A DNA stretch of 64,000 bases from Euonymus europaeus (GCA_963580455.1 OY756963.1:22773555-22837554); one strand, 5' to 3'; positions 47,193 through 60,692 are shown, counted from the first letter of the stretch. Notes: generated by a model not told the origin, from the sequence alone. A program made the numbers and translations.

Positions 47193-49409
47193 TTAGCCGG
47201 GAGGCCAGTTCATTTGGCGTCCCCCAAGAAGGTGAACATGAATGTGGTAAACAGATTGACCTACAGCAAAACAAACCACTCAATATATAATTCTAAATCT
47301 TATACATGAGAAACAGAAAAACAGAAAGAACCACTCAAAAATAGTGTTCATTTTGCAATTCTTTGTTGCTCTTTTCATGTTTCCCTGCACAGATATCTGC
47401 ATGTGTGCATTTTTTCCAGATATTTAAAGAGTTGTATTCAAAACCATACTTAAGCACGGTTGATAGAGAAACTACATACATCCACTTGGTCCATCGTTGA
47501 TCACAAGCCTGTAGCCATCTGCAAGACCTTCCTGTTCAGCAACCAGCTTTGCAGTGTAAAGAAGGCGGCCAAGAATATCAATGTGCCTCTCCTCGGCCTA
47601 GGAAACAGAGCACAGATTATTTAATATAGGCAGGTACAAAAATCACAAGAAAATGAAATCTCCCAACATAAAGTTTGTGTTGTCTTGGTTCAAAGTATTC
47701 TCTACTCTAAAGCGTAAAGTTGTAAGCCAATCATCACAATTATTACAGGGAAAAAAACACTTGTGTGCATGATGTACTTAACATGAATAGAATTTGGCAA
47801 AGCGATTAAGAATAAATAAGATTCGATAAATTTGATTATCCGATATCAATTCTCCAAGGTATCCAAAGCACAATGATATTAGCTAAAAGTGGCAACTTGC
47901 CTTACAGTTTTGAACACTAGACAAATATAAAAGCCAAGCCATGACTCATCATTAGTAGGTAGCCCATCGTTTCTAACGCAGCAAAGTTGACACCAAAAAT
48001 CCAGATTTTACGTTACCTCAGCTATAAGAAAGATCAAGAATTGCATAATACCTTAGAGACTCCAGTTAAACCATCCTTGAATTTGGGGATGATTAAAATG
48101 TGTGTGGGAGCTTGAGGGGATATGTCCCTAAATGCTAGGACCTGCAAAAAGAAAAAGACAAAATAAACAGCAAAGCCAATAAGCAACAATGCCAAATAAA
48201 CTGATACATCTAACTCAGAAATAAGGTCGATATCAAGCGCTCAGAAAGAGACAGGACAAAGATAAGAAATAATTATTAGACAGCAGCTTAGAACAAAGGC
48301 GATATAATGGGACAACTCTTAACAAGCTTAACAGCCAATAGTCCAAGAAGAATCATTAATAGATCTGCAGCACCATCCACATTAAATAAAAGGCTTCGCG
48401 AACAGCCGAACATCCTCAATGTTCATGGAGACCGTAAGGTGTGTGGAAACAGAAGCCCAAATTAATAGATGAAGTTACAACATCCAGAAATAAATTCTAA
48501 CCAACATTGGGAACTCATCAGGATATCAGAAACAAGTCAGTTTCAAATCTAAAATAAACTCTAACCAACCCGAGTCGACTGAAAAGCTTTGACTTTTCTA
48601 ATTTCAAGCAAGAACAAGAATAAGTTCCCAACAGAACCAGCCTTCTAAAACAAAATACTATATCCTTTTATACATGAAAGGATAAGATCTTTAACAGGAG
48701 GGAGGCTCTGAACAACATGATGGCAACAAGAAAAAGAAAATATCAGCAATAGGAATACAGCAAGTTACTACTTACTACCTTATCATCTTCATACACCACA
48801 GTTGAAGGTATGTCCTTGTTAATAATTTTGTCAAATCTGCACAGATGATAAACGAATAATCGAAGGTTAAGTCTCAATCTAGATCGTGATTTGTGTAAGA
48901 GAGAGACTTGTAGGCCAAGAGATAAAACTCTGCTGCCACAAAATTGAACTCAAGAGAGATCAGGCCAGATAAAAATCATACATTCCAATTCTCTCCCCAG
49001 CAAAATTAAACTAAAAGTTGAGGTAAAAAATTTATCCAGAAAAAATGTAAACCAAGTAAAACTGTATTCTAAAGCTAAACATCTAACTTTTACACTTCTT
49101 ACATTTTCATGAAAGCTCTTGCAATGATTCATGTAACCCTATTCAATTCTTAAGCCATTTATCTAGAAGTTCACAATTATAAGCAAATCGGTAACATTTT
49201 TCAGTCCAAACAATCAAAACCCAATTCATGAATTACACAAACATACGGTTTTGAATGCTTAAACAACCACCGATCAACTCAACTTAGGGACAGAATAGAC
49301 AACCCAATCACACAATACGGGAGATGAAGATAAAAGCAGAAGCATACAACGTTGGAGAGTCATCAGATGGTGGCGCGGCTGCAAGAGCAGCCTCTTTTTC
49401 TGAGGCCAT
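47193..49409 (-). CDS. HINT1: HINT1-type histidine triad protein, 131 aa
   Basis: Five exons: 49409-49348, 48836-48779, 48141-48052, 47597-47480 and 47260-47193, all in phase. HIT proteins of the Hint branch are dimeric purine nucleoside phosphoramidases. Plant HINT1 also cleaves adenylyl sulfate. Readable motifs: LFDKIINKDIPSTVVYED, VLAFRDISPQAPTHILIIPK, and the catalytic triad SVYHIHVHLLGGRQMNWPPG at the C-terminus with the active His-x-His-x-His. Length and end match Hint1 (14-kDa zinc-binding protein). A short Ala-rich N-terminus suggests cytosolic or nuclear location, not an organelle. Confidence 0.95.
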
Positions 49410-50173
49410 GGCTGGATTCAGAGACAAATGAGAGGTTAACACTGCAAGTCGGCTCTCGAAGCTCATACTGTGTCAGTCCACGCCTTTCCCTTCTTTTGCC
49501 TAGTGTTCCCCCTCCTCGAACGAATGGCATCTAGCCACGTCATCGTTGGCAAACTCGGAAAAGCATTTGGGCCATCGGGCCCTGCCACCGAAGCTCAACA
49601 TATACTGAAAAGCAGCGGTTTGAATCATGTTGTTTTGAGCCAGGCCCGGTCCCGAGCAGCCCATATTTTAATTATCCTGCTCCAATAGCCGGGGCAATCG
49701 TGGTACTGGATTCGGCTTAGGGCAACCTCGATGGTGTGCAGGTTGCTCGGTCATTCGTTGTTGATGTGACTGTATTAAAAAATGTGTTTTTGTTGATGTA
49801 GATGTATATGAAGATGTATTTTGCTTATATGGATAGATATGTGATTTGACTTTTGAGTAATAGAGATGAAATCCACAATTAGTTTTAGTGGGAAAATGAA
49901 TGTTAATGACTTGACTAATGACATCGAATTGGAATATATATTTTACTGATTTGACATTATTGGTAGATATGTTATGTTGATTTGATTGCATTGAAAGTTG
50001 TGTTTTTATGAGATAGATGTGAGACTCATTTTTAAAATTTAATGGGTCATTAGTGATGCATAATTGTGGTTGCTTATGCGATATAACCAGTGCTCAGCTA
50101 AGCACTTTGGCTAGTCCAGTGCAGTTGAGCAACAGGCTTAATGATATCTCTACTAGAACCGTCACTTACTGAT
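49410..50173. other. HINT1 5' flank and spacer
   Basis: HINT1 leader and promoter to about 49700, with GGGCC/GGCCC strings near 49570-49580 and 49644. Then TG/AT-rich repeats of ATG-TTG-ATT type to 50030. No gene. Confidence 0.4.
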
Positions 50174-50610
50174 CTCCTCCACCTCTAGGACAGTCGAAGT
50201 GGAATGTGGATGGATCGGCAGTAGGAAAACCAAGTCCTACTGGAATCAGTGGCGTGTTTATAAATAAGGAGGGTGAGCTGCATGGTGTGTATTTTTTTCC
50301 CTTTTTTCCTGTAGTGTTGGAGTTTGTGATTCTAATGTTACGGAGTTGAAAACAATTGCGAAGGTGTTGGAGCTCTCTGCAGAATATAGTTGTAGAAACA
50401 GATTCCCAAAATGCTCACTCGTGGTTTAGAGATAATAGTAGGGTCAGGGTGCCGTGGAAACTTCAACATATCTCAAACGCAATTAATTGTTCAAAAATGA
50501 GTCTGGGTTGAGTGGAAATCCATCATATGCTTGGTGAAGCTAATGATGTTGCAAATCTGTTAGCAAAGGGGGTGCTCATCATTCAAGTGATTTTGTTCTC
50601 TGGATGTAAA
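50174..50610 (+). pseudogene. Retroelement RNase H (RVT_3) remnant D
   Basis: The plus strand reads KWNVDGSAVGKPSPTGISGVF, with the D-G-S start of an RNase H domain, then VETDSQNAHSWFRD and HHMLGEANDVANLLAKGV, the domain end. Stops and one frameshift lie between these parts. 5' parts (endonuclease, reverse transcriptase) are absent. The 3' side to about 50880 may be its untranslated tail. Confidence 0.8.
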
Positions 50611-53496
50611 GGAGGTGATTCGACCATGGGATTTACAGAGAGAATCACACTCTTTACAAAGAGACAGTGTGCACGTGGAATTGTGCATGGGGGATTATCC
50701 TTCTTATAAAGGGAACAAACTCATTATGAAGCACATGTTTATGTGATGAGGATCCGCATGTCCTCAAATCCTTGCATCTAATTTTGTGTTTTATTTGTAA
50801 TTAATCTAAGAATACTCGAAATCGAGTATTATGCTGCAATTTCTAAGTGGTTGTTCCCCTCCTGTTCCTCTTCGTCTCAAGTTCTTGTGTTTGTTCTAAT
50901 TCTGTGTTTGTTATTTCTAAATTGGCATAACGATTGGGGTGTTAATTTTCGCATCACTCTTATTATTAGTTACACCACACCTGATCAGACGTTAAAATCA
51001 ATAGTTCTTGTCTTGACTTCCTCTCTCATCAAGCTTTGTCAGACATCAAAATTAGAAGTATGCAGTTTAAAAAAGTGATTAACATGTGATTAACGGTGAT
51101 TATTGACAATTATATTAATTTTTAAATATTGTTCAAGAGACCCATAACCTTATTGTTATCATTTGACTTTTCTTTTACTTTTTTATTGGTAAGAAGTTGG
51201 AAGTTTGTGTCATTTGGTTTGTAATTCCATTTTATATTTTATGTTTTAAATATCATTTTGTGTTTTATGTTTTGAGATTTATCAGGGAATGTTGAAAACG
51301 TGTTTGGTTTGATATTGTTAAAAATTGTTTTTCAAAATGAAAAATTAGAAAACACATTAGAATTTTAAGATTATATTTTATAAATAAATTTTAACAATTC
51401 AAACATATCACAATATCTGATGAAATAATGCAATAAAACCAGTCACAACTAAACAGCCAAACTAGCCAAATAAATACAGCGGAAAAAGAAGAGGAAGAAG
51501 AGAATATCTCCTAGTCATACAAATGCACAAAGAACGAGGCTTTGAAACTTGAAAGGATTTTGGCCTAAATTCGATGCACATGTTATGAATTGTTTGTGGC
51601 GACAATACCCTTCATTAGCTAGGCTAATTGAGTAGATGCAGTGTAGCTACCGTGCGACGTCCTCTATTGAGTAGGCCTCTATTTTTTTACATATATATCA
51701 ATTGTCATTCTTAGTATATATGCACTCCTTTTATATACTAACTAATGCTAATTTCGCATTAATATGGATGATCGAAAACATTGAAGTGAAGATATGAGAT
51801 TGTCAAATGATTCTGATATTAGCTTAGATGAAATAAAACAAGAACATGTTACTATCACGCACTATCGGATTTATTAATAATAACCACTCTGTTCAAGTTG
51901 ACTTGATAGAATGTTACTCAATGTCTTTTATTATGATTTAATGATTTAGAGACAAGTACGATTGCTTGAATTATACCGTATACATAATAGCTTTGCCTTC
52001 AATGTACTCGTTATAATTGAGAACTTTTATAATTGATTGTCGAATTTATGCTTTTGGGTGGCCAATATTATAATAATAAATTATTGAAGTCATTATGATC
52101 ATATACAGACTAACGGCCAAAACATGCAAAAACTAATTGGTGTGCACTTTGAAAAATAATGAATTTTAATATGAGAATCATTATCATGGGGAGAGTGAAC
52201 ATTATTTCATTAATTAATTTCATTTTTCTTGGATACTTACAAATTGTAATCAATCAGAGGCATTTAAAACAAGGATTACTGATTTTAATGTCGATTAGGT
52301 GTGGTGCAACTAAAAATAGGAGCGGTGAGAAAATTTACACTGTAATGATTAAGGTGTAAGTAACAATAAAGCAGATGAAATATCTTCTAAACATGGATAA
52401 AAGTAGAAGGCTTCACATTATTTTTGTATGTAATTTTTTCAATTTTTTTTGATGATCATGCACGAATGGATGATTAGATACTGTCAAGTTATATCAAAAG
52501 AGAATCATTGTCAAGTTCTCTTGACTTTTACATTCTCAAAAGTTAATAATGAAAATATTAACAGGAATAAGAAGTTGTATTGAACGAAACTTGACTTTTA
52601 TGTCAATAATCGAATTCAAAACAAAAAATTATAACAAAGAATAATAAATACTGTAAGGCGATGGGAATGTGGGTTCGCTTGGAAAGCTTCCCAATCTTGC
52701 ACTTTTGAAAATGAAACTTAAAAATGAAAAAAATAATTCCTTTTATAGATTCAGATCGGATCCTGCGGCGAGTGAAGCCTCTCGGAGATTTTGTTCTGTT
52801 TGACATACGACAGAAGTGGGGATTCTTCACTCATTTTGTACTCAAAATTTCACTTGTTCCCTGCAAAGTTCATATATTTTTTGCTTCTTGCTTCTAGTAG
52901 AAAATGTTGGTCCCTTTTTTTTTTAAAAAAAAGTAAAAATTATTAGCGTCCATATATTAATATATTCCGCTCAGGCTGTGGTTATTTGCAGCTTCATATC
53001 TGGGTTCTTGTTCTTTTGTGTAGAATGTGAAAACCTAGTCCTGTTGTCCATGCAAGATGACTCTGATTATTTCATTTTGTTCCTATTATACGAGGGAGTG
53101 ATATCTGGTTGTTGCAGCTGTTGTTTGCACTTTCTCCTTTTTATTTTATTTTATTTGATCTGGGTTTCATTTCGACTTGCCTGCCTTTCTGTTCTGAATC
53201 TGTGAGTCAGTGAGTCTCTTCATGCACTCAAGGTTATGTTTGGCATTTGAGCTTTAATTGGTATTTGTTTTGTCTTTCTTTCCAATTTGGATTCGAAACC
53301 ATTCATAAATGTTCTTACCTTTGTTTGGGTTTAATTTAATAGATTTTAGATAGGTTTTTTTTTGTTTATCCGAGTCTGAGTTCTGTCACCCTATGTGGTC
53401 AGTTTGAGATTGAGATTCAAGGTATTTACTGTTCTTCAAATAGGTCCATACAGGCCTCTGGAGATTGATTTATATAATAAATGATATATTGAGACG
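50611..53496. other. AT-rich spacer and AREB3 upstream region
   Basis: About 2.9 kb without a recognised gene. The last 500-600 bases have pyrimidine-rich, intron-like sequence and probably include a 5' UTR intron of the bZIP gene. No tRNA or other RNA gene was seen. Confidence 0.4.
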
Positions 53497-56319
53497 ATGG
53501 TTTCTGAAGGTGATGCAGTTGAAGAGCCAAATCTTCAATCTTTGGCAAGGTCAGGCTCAATGTTCAGTCTCACCCTCGATGAGGTCCAGAACCAGTTGGG
53601 TAATTTGGGGAAACCTTTAGGAAGCATGAATCTCGATGAGCTTCTTAAAAGCATCGACAACGGTGGTGCTCCCCAAAACCATTCAGCCTCGTCTTTGCCT
53701 CGGCAGGGTAGCCTTACATTGTCCAGAGATCTTAGTAAGAAGACTGTTGATGAGGTATGGAAAGATATACAATTAAAGAAGAATGACAAGGAAGAACAAA
53801 AGAATGATGACCCAGAAAGACAAACAACTCTTGGTGAAATGACCCTTGAAGATTTCTTGGTGAGAGCAGGAGTTGTTGCTGATTCGATTCTGGTGCCGCA
53901 ACAAAATAGCCAGCAACAACAGAATCAATGGATGCAATTCCTGTTCCCTTCAGTACAGCAGACTCAGGAACAGTATCCACATAACGTGATGCCTGTTTTT
54001 ACGCCAAGCCATTTGATTCAACAGCCTATGGATTTGAGCACGATGGAAGGCCCTTATGGTGATGCTCAAATGAACGTGTCCCCCTCTTCTTTGATGGGCA
54101 TTCTTTCAGATACAAGGGGAGCAGCCGGGCGGAAAAGGGTTGCTCCTGCAGGAGACGTGGTTGAGAAGACTGTGGAAAGGAGGCATAAGAGGATGATTAG
54201 GAACAGGGAATCTGCAGCGCGGTCAAGATCCAGGAAACAAGTTAAGATTTGATGAAATTGGTTTTTTGTTTATTATCATTGCTTAGAATATGTACTTAAG
54301 AGAGTCTATGTTTTGAAGGACAGGCTTATACACACGAGCTGGAGATCCAGATCTCTCGTTTGGAAGAGGAAAACAAAATACTCAGAAGACAAAGTGTAAG
54401 CTTTATTTTCATATTACTCGCAGCTTTTGTCATATTGGAAGCAGGAAAAGATCCGACTGTTGTGGTTACTTTTTCGCAAGAAAAATGCCAAATTTTATAC
54501 TCTTTTTATTCTGGGATATTGCAAACAAGAGTTATATGAAATCAATTGTTGTTTGAATGTTAAAATATCGATTACTCAATTTAGAAATTGGCTCTTAGAC
54601 TTTAGCATTTGAAACTAAAGTTGTTTCAGGCCCGTACCTTACCAAAAAAAAGAAATGAATTTTAAGGCCAGAACCGATAATAAACCAAGGCATTTTGTTT
54701 TAATCAATGTATGCCGACCTAGACACCTAAAAATGGCGCTGTTCGTAAAGGGCCCTGTTGGTTTATACTTGTACATACCTATAGTATGATACGGTATACA
54801 CAATGGTTGTTTATGCCTTGCCTCTTGATTTTTCATCCATTGTAGTTCAAGAGATGGATGCTGGATGCAGGTACTTAGTTCATGTCCCATACTATGTGGT
54901 CATCAACATTATTCTGTGATAGATTTTTCTAGTATGTATTCTGTAAATACTTCATGTTCAATGCTGAAATCACAGTCTTCATCTGTCGCACCACATTTTG
55001 GTTTAACCCATCTGTAGATAATCTCTAGATGGACAGCTGGAATGATCTCATTGTGGATCTAGAAGTATAGATTAAACTATCGTTTTGTTGCTTTCAACGT
55101 GGTTTTTTTGTGACTTTTGTTTATATTGGATCTGACATGTTTTGTCTTCCCATTCGATAGATTCTTCATCACTTCAAGTCTTAGTAAGCTGCTTAGTGCT
55201 TAATTTCATATTTTAATTTTCTGAAGTCCAGGTTTGAGACACCTCTCCACATATTATTAACGTCTTCATATATCTTGCATGTCCCCATGTCCCCGACCTT
55301 GCTCAATGCGTGAGTCTTGTACACAGGGTGTTGGTTAAGGTTTGAGAAACCTACGAATAATATTAATTTGTTATGAATTTGTTTCTTGATGTCACAACAA
55401 CAAAAATCTGTTCGAGCCTCTTTATTTGTTGCATTTCTTGAGACGCCCATAATAAGGTTTTTTAACACGACTTGCTTTTCGTTTTAAAGCCCTAATTTGA
55501 AGTTCTTTTAAATCCTTTTTTTGTGGCTTTTTGCACTTCAGTTCTTTGCCAAATCCGATGGCCAGGGTATTTTATATTCTATATGTGACAAACGTATAAA
55601 GAATAGCTGCCATGTACTGTTGGAAAATTCCCCATGAACATGTTACATAATGCTCCAGAAAGGTCAGTGGTTTGCTTATTATTCCATAGATTAGGAAAAA
55701 GCCGTACCGTAACGAGTAAGTTCTACTTCTACCATACATTAGTTAATGGTGACATTTGCAGTTGTCATGAAAGTAAGGCTACCCATCCTTCACTATTTAA
55801 GTACTTGACGAATCAACTTGTCTGAATAAACTTGACCAATTATGCAGAAGACTGTTTCAGATTTGCTCGTGATGGTACTAATGCTACAGAACTTCTTTCT
55901 GAGTTCAGTCTTTATCGATCTTTACCCTGTGTCCCTGTTCTCTTGATGGAGATATTTGCATTAATGAACTTTGCTGCACCATTTTTTCCACACTATATGC
56001 AAAGATATCTTGATTTTGGATAAAAATGGTATGGTTGACGTTTAAAATTCTATTATTGTTTCTTCAAGTGTTTCTGTTAGCTTTGATTATCTCGGTGTAG
56101 GCATACAACCTGAGTGCGTGCGCGTAATTTGCCTATTTTTCCTTTGATGGTGGATAAAGAAATAATATGGTTTTTTATACTGAACATCGGAATTAACTCT
56201 CTGATTTTTATTTTTTTAATATTGGATTCTCCTTTCAGGAATTGGATAAGGTCTTGCCAAGTGCTCCTCCCATCGAGCCTAAGCATCAGCTTCGGAGAAC
56301 GAGTTCAGCCCATTTCTGA
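53497..56319 (+). CDS. AREB3: ABA-responsive bZIP factor, AREB3/ABI5-like 2 type
   Basis: Three exons, 53497-54240, 54324-54395 and 56239-56319, give 298 residues. It binds ABRE (ACGTG) promoters and mediates ABA and seed gene expression. All group-A bZIP marks are there: C1 at 18-51 (RSGSMFSLTLDEVQNQLG), C2 at 69-92 (RQGSLTLSRDLSKKTVDEVW), C3 at 108-128 (RQTTLGEMTLEDFLVRAGVV), the basic region at 227-248 (NRESAARSRSRKQ), a leucine zipper in exon 2 (AYTHELEIQISRLEEENK) and the C4 end QLRRTSSAHF. R-x-x-S/T sites in C1-C4 are SnRK2 targets in relatives. Intron 2 is 1.8 kb. Short length points to AREB3/DPBF3 rather than ABF1-4. Confidence 0.94.
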
Positions 56320-57151
56320 CATTTTTCTTGGCACTACATAATGGTTAACAGATGCATTATTCAGGTGACTGCCGCTGGAGCTTCTCCTCTCGAGCTTTTT
56401 TGTTGCTCGTTCTCCTGATAATTCTCGTTGGTCTCCCCTTGCCTCCCCAAATATGAACAGTTTCTTTGTGCATACATTTTATCGCTTAAATTGGAGTCAT
56501 GATGCACGAGGAGATTTCTTAGTTTTTCTCATATTAAACCGTCTTTCATCAAATTTTTCTCTGGCAATGACTCTCATGTGTGTCTGAAAACTGTTCATCG
56601 TGATAGATAGTAATATGGTTGAGGATCCGTAGTCCCCAATTCGTTTCTAGACTGGCTATTTTGTGCAAATCATTTGGAAAAACGTTGATGCAAAATGTCA
56701 TTTTGACTGACTAGTTTCTGCTTTTGGCTGTGTTAACCTACAGTTCTTGGATCTGTCCATTCTCAGCATCAATGCAAGTTTCAGCCTAGGTTAAGCAAAA
56801 ATCGGCTCTGAATTGGTAACATTAAACACTTGGTATGAAATCTCAGCTTCTTGTCAAATGGCATTACTACAGTATTCTGAGAATCTCAGCTTGTATGCAA
56901 TTAGAGTAGGCAATGAAACTACACATTGTATTGTAATTGAACTATATGACTACAAATGGATCACAGGAATGCACTCCAACAAGGGTGGTTTATATCTACA
57001 TAACCATTTTACTAACAACAAAGAGAGCTCTTATTTAGATTTACACGCTCGGTGCAGCCTGGTTCGAGATGCACTTTTTCAACGCCTCCGTCTTCTCTCA
57101 ATCTCATATCCAAGATACAAGTTTTGGTTCCAATTAAGATCTTTCTTCTGG
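56320..57151. other. Convergent 3' region
   Basis: 3' UTRs of AREB3 (+) and the MYB-CC gene (-). The 169-codon frame at 56813-57322 on the plus strand is mostly antisense to the last MYB-CC exon. Confidence 0.45.
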
Positions 57152-59408
57152 TCAGTTTTCTGCAGGAACTGTAGAACAGCTGTCATCTCTCAAACCATCA
57201 TCCACCCTCGGTTTCTTATGGGGAGAAGATGCTCCAGCGGGGGAATTTCGAGGCATCTCAGTTGGAGAGGCCGTTTCCTTCTTCTCAGCCAGTGGCTCAG
57301 AAGATTTTGGTACCCCACCTAGTTTCTGCTGCTCCTCAATGATCTTCTGCAAGTATTTCCCCTGGGCTTCTATCCTCATTTGCAACTGTCTCTGCACCTG
57401 AAAAAAGACGAGGATTATGTAAAAATGTTGCTCCTCAAACCATAGGAATTTCTCAAAGATATAATTCCAGAACAAATTTGCTTGAAATGTACAATAGTGG
57501 ACTGAAGAAGCTGTTCAATTTGAATGCATAACAAACTTTTGAAAAATCAGTTCTTGTTAATCTTTTCTCAGAAGAGAACCATTACAGCAAGTAGAACTAA
57601 ATATTAATTTGATTCCAAGTACCCTATGAGAAGATAACTACGACACAACCTATGCGAGCTCTCAAAAACTTTCAGATAGGTTGCCCGGATGGTTGTCATA
57701 TCTAAAGACATGACATCAGAGGCACAACTCTCGACAGAATGATGGTCATATATATCATTGAATTTGCATCCTTCATGAGGACACAACACTATCTTATTAA
57801 ACCATTGGGTTTCTCCACTACTTTCACAAACATCAAAATTCTTAAAACAACCCAAAGTTCTGAAATTTTAATTTTAATTTTTTTTGTATGGAAAAAATCA
57901 CAGCAGTTTTTTATTTTTATTTTTTTTATGTGGAACATAGTTCCAACGAGACATAAATTCCTCAAACAAACAAAACCTGACATTGCACCACCCCCCAATA
58001 CACGATTAAAGGATGCAGAAAAAACCATCTTTCATTACAAGTGAGCCTAAACACACAAACCTCAAGTTGTTCATGTAAACGCTTCTGGACCTCCATCTGC
58101 ATCCTCAATGCTTCATTAATTTGAACCCCCCTGAATGAAGTCATGATTATGTTAGTGTAGGAAGCCCTGAATTCATAACTCTCATTCCCCAATTACATCC
58201 TTCATGTTGAGAACATCAAAGACGAGACAGAGAATTTAGAAGTAAAACAACTCTGGAAGAAGACAGAGCACTCACGGGGAAGAATCCATGTCAGAGAGGC
58301 TTTCTGCAGAGCCTTTCTTCTCATCTTTGGAACCTAAAAGTTATCGAGAAACTTTCAAAGTTCAGATTCATGTTGTTCAATGATGAGGGAAAGAGGAGAA
58401 AGGGAGGCATGACTGGCATAAAAATATAAGAGAAAATAGGCACCTTTACCATCAGCCGAAGACTCTGGCAAGTATTTTGCAAGCCGATACTTCTGTAAAA
58501 ACAATAATGAAATGATTATATTTACTTCCCTGCAGGAAGAAGTATCAACATAAACACAATATGTATGCGTAGACCAAAGGAAATGTTAACGCCCCATTAT
58601 ATACCTGTAAATGGCTTTTCACATGATAAATGGTAAGTCCTGGGGCACCCATCACTCTTAGGACACCTTTCGGTGTTGCCCCTAAAACAAAACATCAAAG
58701 AATATGTAAATGAATGGAAAGGCTTTCCATGGATGTCAGCTTAAAATTGATGCAGAAGAGGCATTCAGGCAAAATAGCATAGATTGAGATGCCTTGTAAG
58801 TTATATCACAGAAACTGGGCCACCCCTTCACAAAAAATGAATGTAGTTAAATCCTAAATAGAAGGTGTATCTGATGATGAATTTTTCTTCTTTTTAACTT
58901 TTTTCATGCAATAGAACTAATTTATTGATTATGAATGGAGATTGCAAAAGAATTCATTAGAAAAGGCACCAGCAGGTCCAGCATAATACCAATCTGTCAG
59001 TAAAACACCAAAAGCGCTAAGTAAATGGCTATTCAATACAACATGGAATTAACACTCATAACCAAAAACATAGAAACCAAAATGAAAAATTTCCTTATTA
59101 TTTATGGTTGTTTGTTTTCTAATCATACTCTATCATCAGAATAAAAGAAAGGGGAAAACAATGTACAAGTAACTCAGAAACTAAAAGGCAAGATACCCAC
59201 TATCCGGTCCCCCAAGTTGTGTGATTGCATCCACAAAGCGCTCATGAAGATCTGAAGTCCACCGCAAACGCTGTTTCCCAGAACCTCCAGAAGGAGTGTT
59301 AGTCTTTACTCCAGCTCCCCTTAAACTTCCAACATTGGCAACTTGTTCGGCATCTTGAGTTTTATGTGGCACTAAGCTCGCAGTTGAAAATTTCTTGGCA
59401 TGATACAT
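57152..59408 (-). CDS. PHL2: MYB-CC transcription factor, PHL2/UNE16 type
   Basis: Six coding exons: 59408-59201, 58681-58605, 58492-58444, 58333-58276, 58130-58061 and 57397-57152, giving 235 residues. The split of exon 1 and 2 restores the conserved GGPDRATPKG. A single GARP/MYB DNA-binding domain covers residues about 45-100 ([39 protein letters not shown]). The MYB-CC coiled coil with its LHEQLE motif is at about 133-179 ([37 protein letters not shown]). The N-terminus [16 protein letters not shown] is typical of PHL2/UNE16. Such factors share phosphate-starvation targets with PHR1 and bind P1BS sites as dimers. A 5' UTR intron (about 59426-59878) is likely. Confidence 0.93.
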
Positions 59409-59889
59409 ATTTGCTCCCCAGACTACAATTTAACACATATATACCATACGGAAAATCATAGAAATCAGATCCGATTTCCTCGAATAGGAGGATACATAAA
59501 TATATTGGATAGCCGAAATAAAATTAACTAATAAAACAATTATAGAACGAAACACTATCATGTAGCGAGCGTACATAACAAATCTATATACGAGAAACAA
59601 AAATAATTCTTATTTAACATAAAATCAAAGATTGGCAGCGACCATGAAACTCCAATATAATGCCGATCCTTCAGCATCCATAAGAATCACCAAAGTTCAA
59701 TTTTTAACATTTAAAACGCTATAATTAATTATCCAAATTTCCAAAAACTCCATTAGAAAATTTAGTGAATCGTTAAGGAAATATATACGGATTAATTCTC
59801 AGCAGTTGACGTAAAGGCTGGCAAACTCAACACCTAATAATGGAAAATTGAAATAAAAATAATGAAAACCAGAATTTACCTCTACAGAC

Positions 59890-59925
59890 TCAAGCTTGAG
59901 CAAGTGACCTTCCAGGTTCTATCAT
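59890..59925 (-). other. Short uORF in the MYB-CC leader
   Basis: An ATG at 59925 opens an 11-codon frame (MIEPGRSLAQA) that stops at 59890, just before a likely 5' UTR donor at about 59879. It may tune translation. Confidence 0.4.
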
Positions 59926-60081
59926 TTGCTCAAGGTTTGACAACCCACAAAGAGAAACGAATTGAGGTATCAAAACTGTGACTATAAACGTAATTGACGA
60001 GGTAGGTGAACGATGTGTTTCGGCAGTCGAAAAAGCGGGGAATCGAGATTCGCTTGCAGTGAAAGCCTGGAACGTTGGAAA

Positions 60082-60692
60082 TTAGGGTTTCGGATTGGTT
60101 GGTTCTGACGATAATTATCTAGAATTTGGATTCTGATTTGATGGAATAGAGGAAGGAAATTGTCGTGTCTGAGTAGAAGTTAGCGTTGAAAGTACGGTGC
60201 CGTTTATAGGGTCGCTGAAGTGGACCCCACATCACAAAATTCACATTTTTTCTATAATAGAAAAACACGGAATTATGCTTTGTTAAAAAGGAAAAAATAG
60301 GGGGCCAAGACAATGGGTTTGTAAGAAGGTTACAGGCCTGAAGAGTGGGCCTAAAAAAATGGGTTTGGTAAGTTGGTTACAGGCCTGGAGACTGGGCCTC
60401 GACAATGGGTTATTAATTGTTTCCGCCGTCTTTCCTACTACCAACGAAACCGAGAGGAACCAAAAACCCAGTCGGCTTGCTAGGGTTTATCAGGGCATCG
60501 AGGACTTCGAGGGATTGCGCTTCGCTTTGTCCGATCAATCAGATTTTTCCTTCGTTTGCCACTGGTGAGGTAATCTTTATATATATATATATATTTCTCT
60601 TGTGCTTTCAGTTATTGGTTGTGATGAACTTGTTTTCGATTTTCAGCTCAGTTCGTGGTCTTTTCGTTGCTCTGCTTGATTAGCTTCAAAAG
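60082..60692. promoter_or_regulatory. Divergent promoter of the MYB-CC gene and UTP11
   Basis: TTAGGGTTT at 60082-60090 lies on the MYB-CC side. On the UTP11 side there are TGGGCC site II cores at 60346-60351 and 60393-60398 and a TAGGGTTT telo-box at 60481-60488. A 5' UTR intron of UTP11 likely runs from about 60569 to 60646 and contains a TA repeat at 60576-60592. Confidence 0.6.
60313..60404 (+). repeat. 46-bp tandem duplication carrying site II
   Basis: Two units ATGGGTTTG...TTACAGGCCTG-AGA-TGGGCCT begin at 60313 and 60359. Each carries one TGGGCC core in the UTP11 promoter. Confidence 0.8.

Noticed and set aside
49730..50050. Second copy of the MITE at 43053
   Set aside because: Only AT/TG-rich phrases such as TATGTTATGTTGAT are shared; no inverted ends could be seen.
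56813..57322. 169-codon ORF on the plus strand
   Set aside because: Overlaps the last exon of the MYB-CC gene in antisense and has no recognisable domain.
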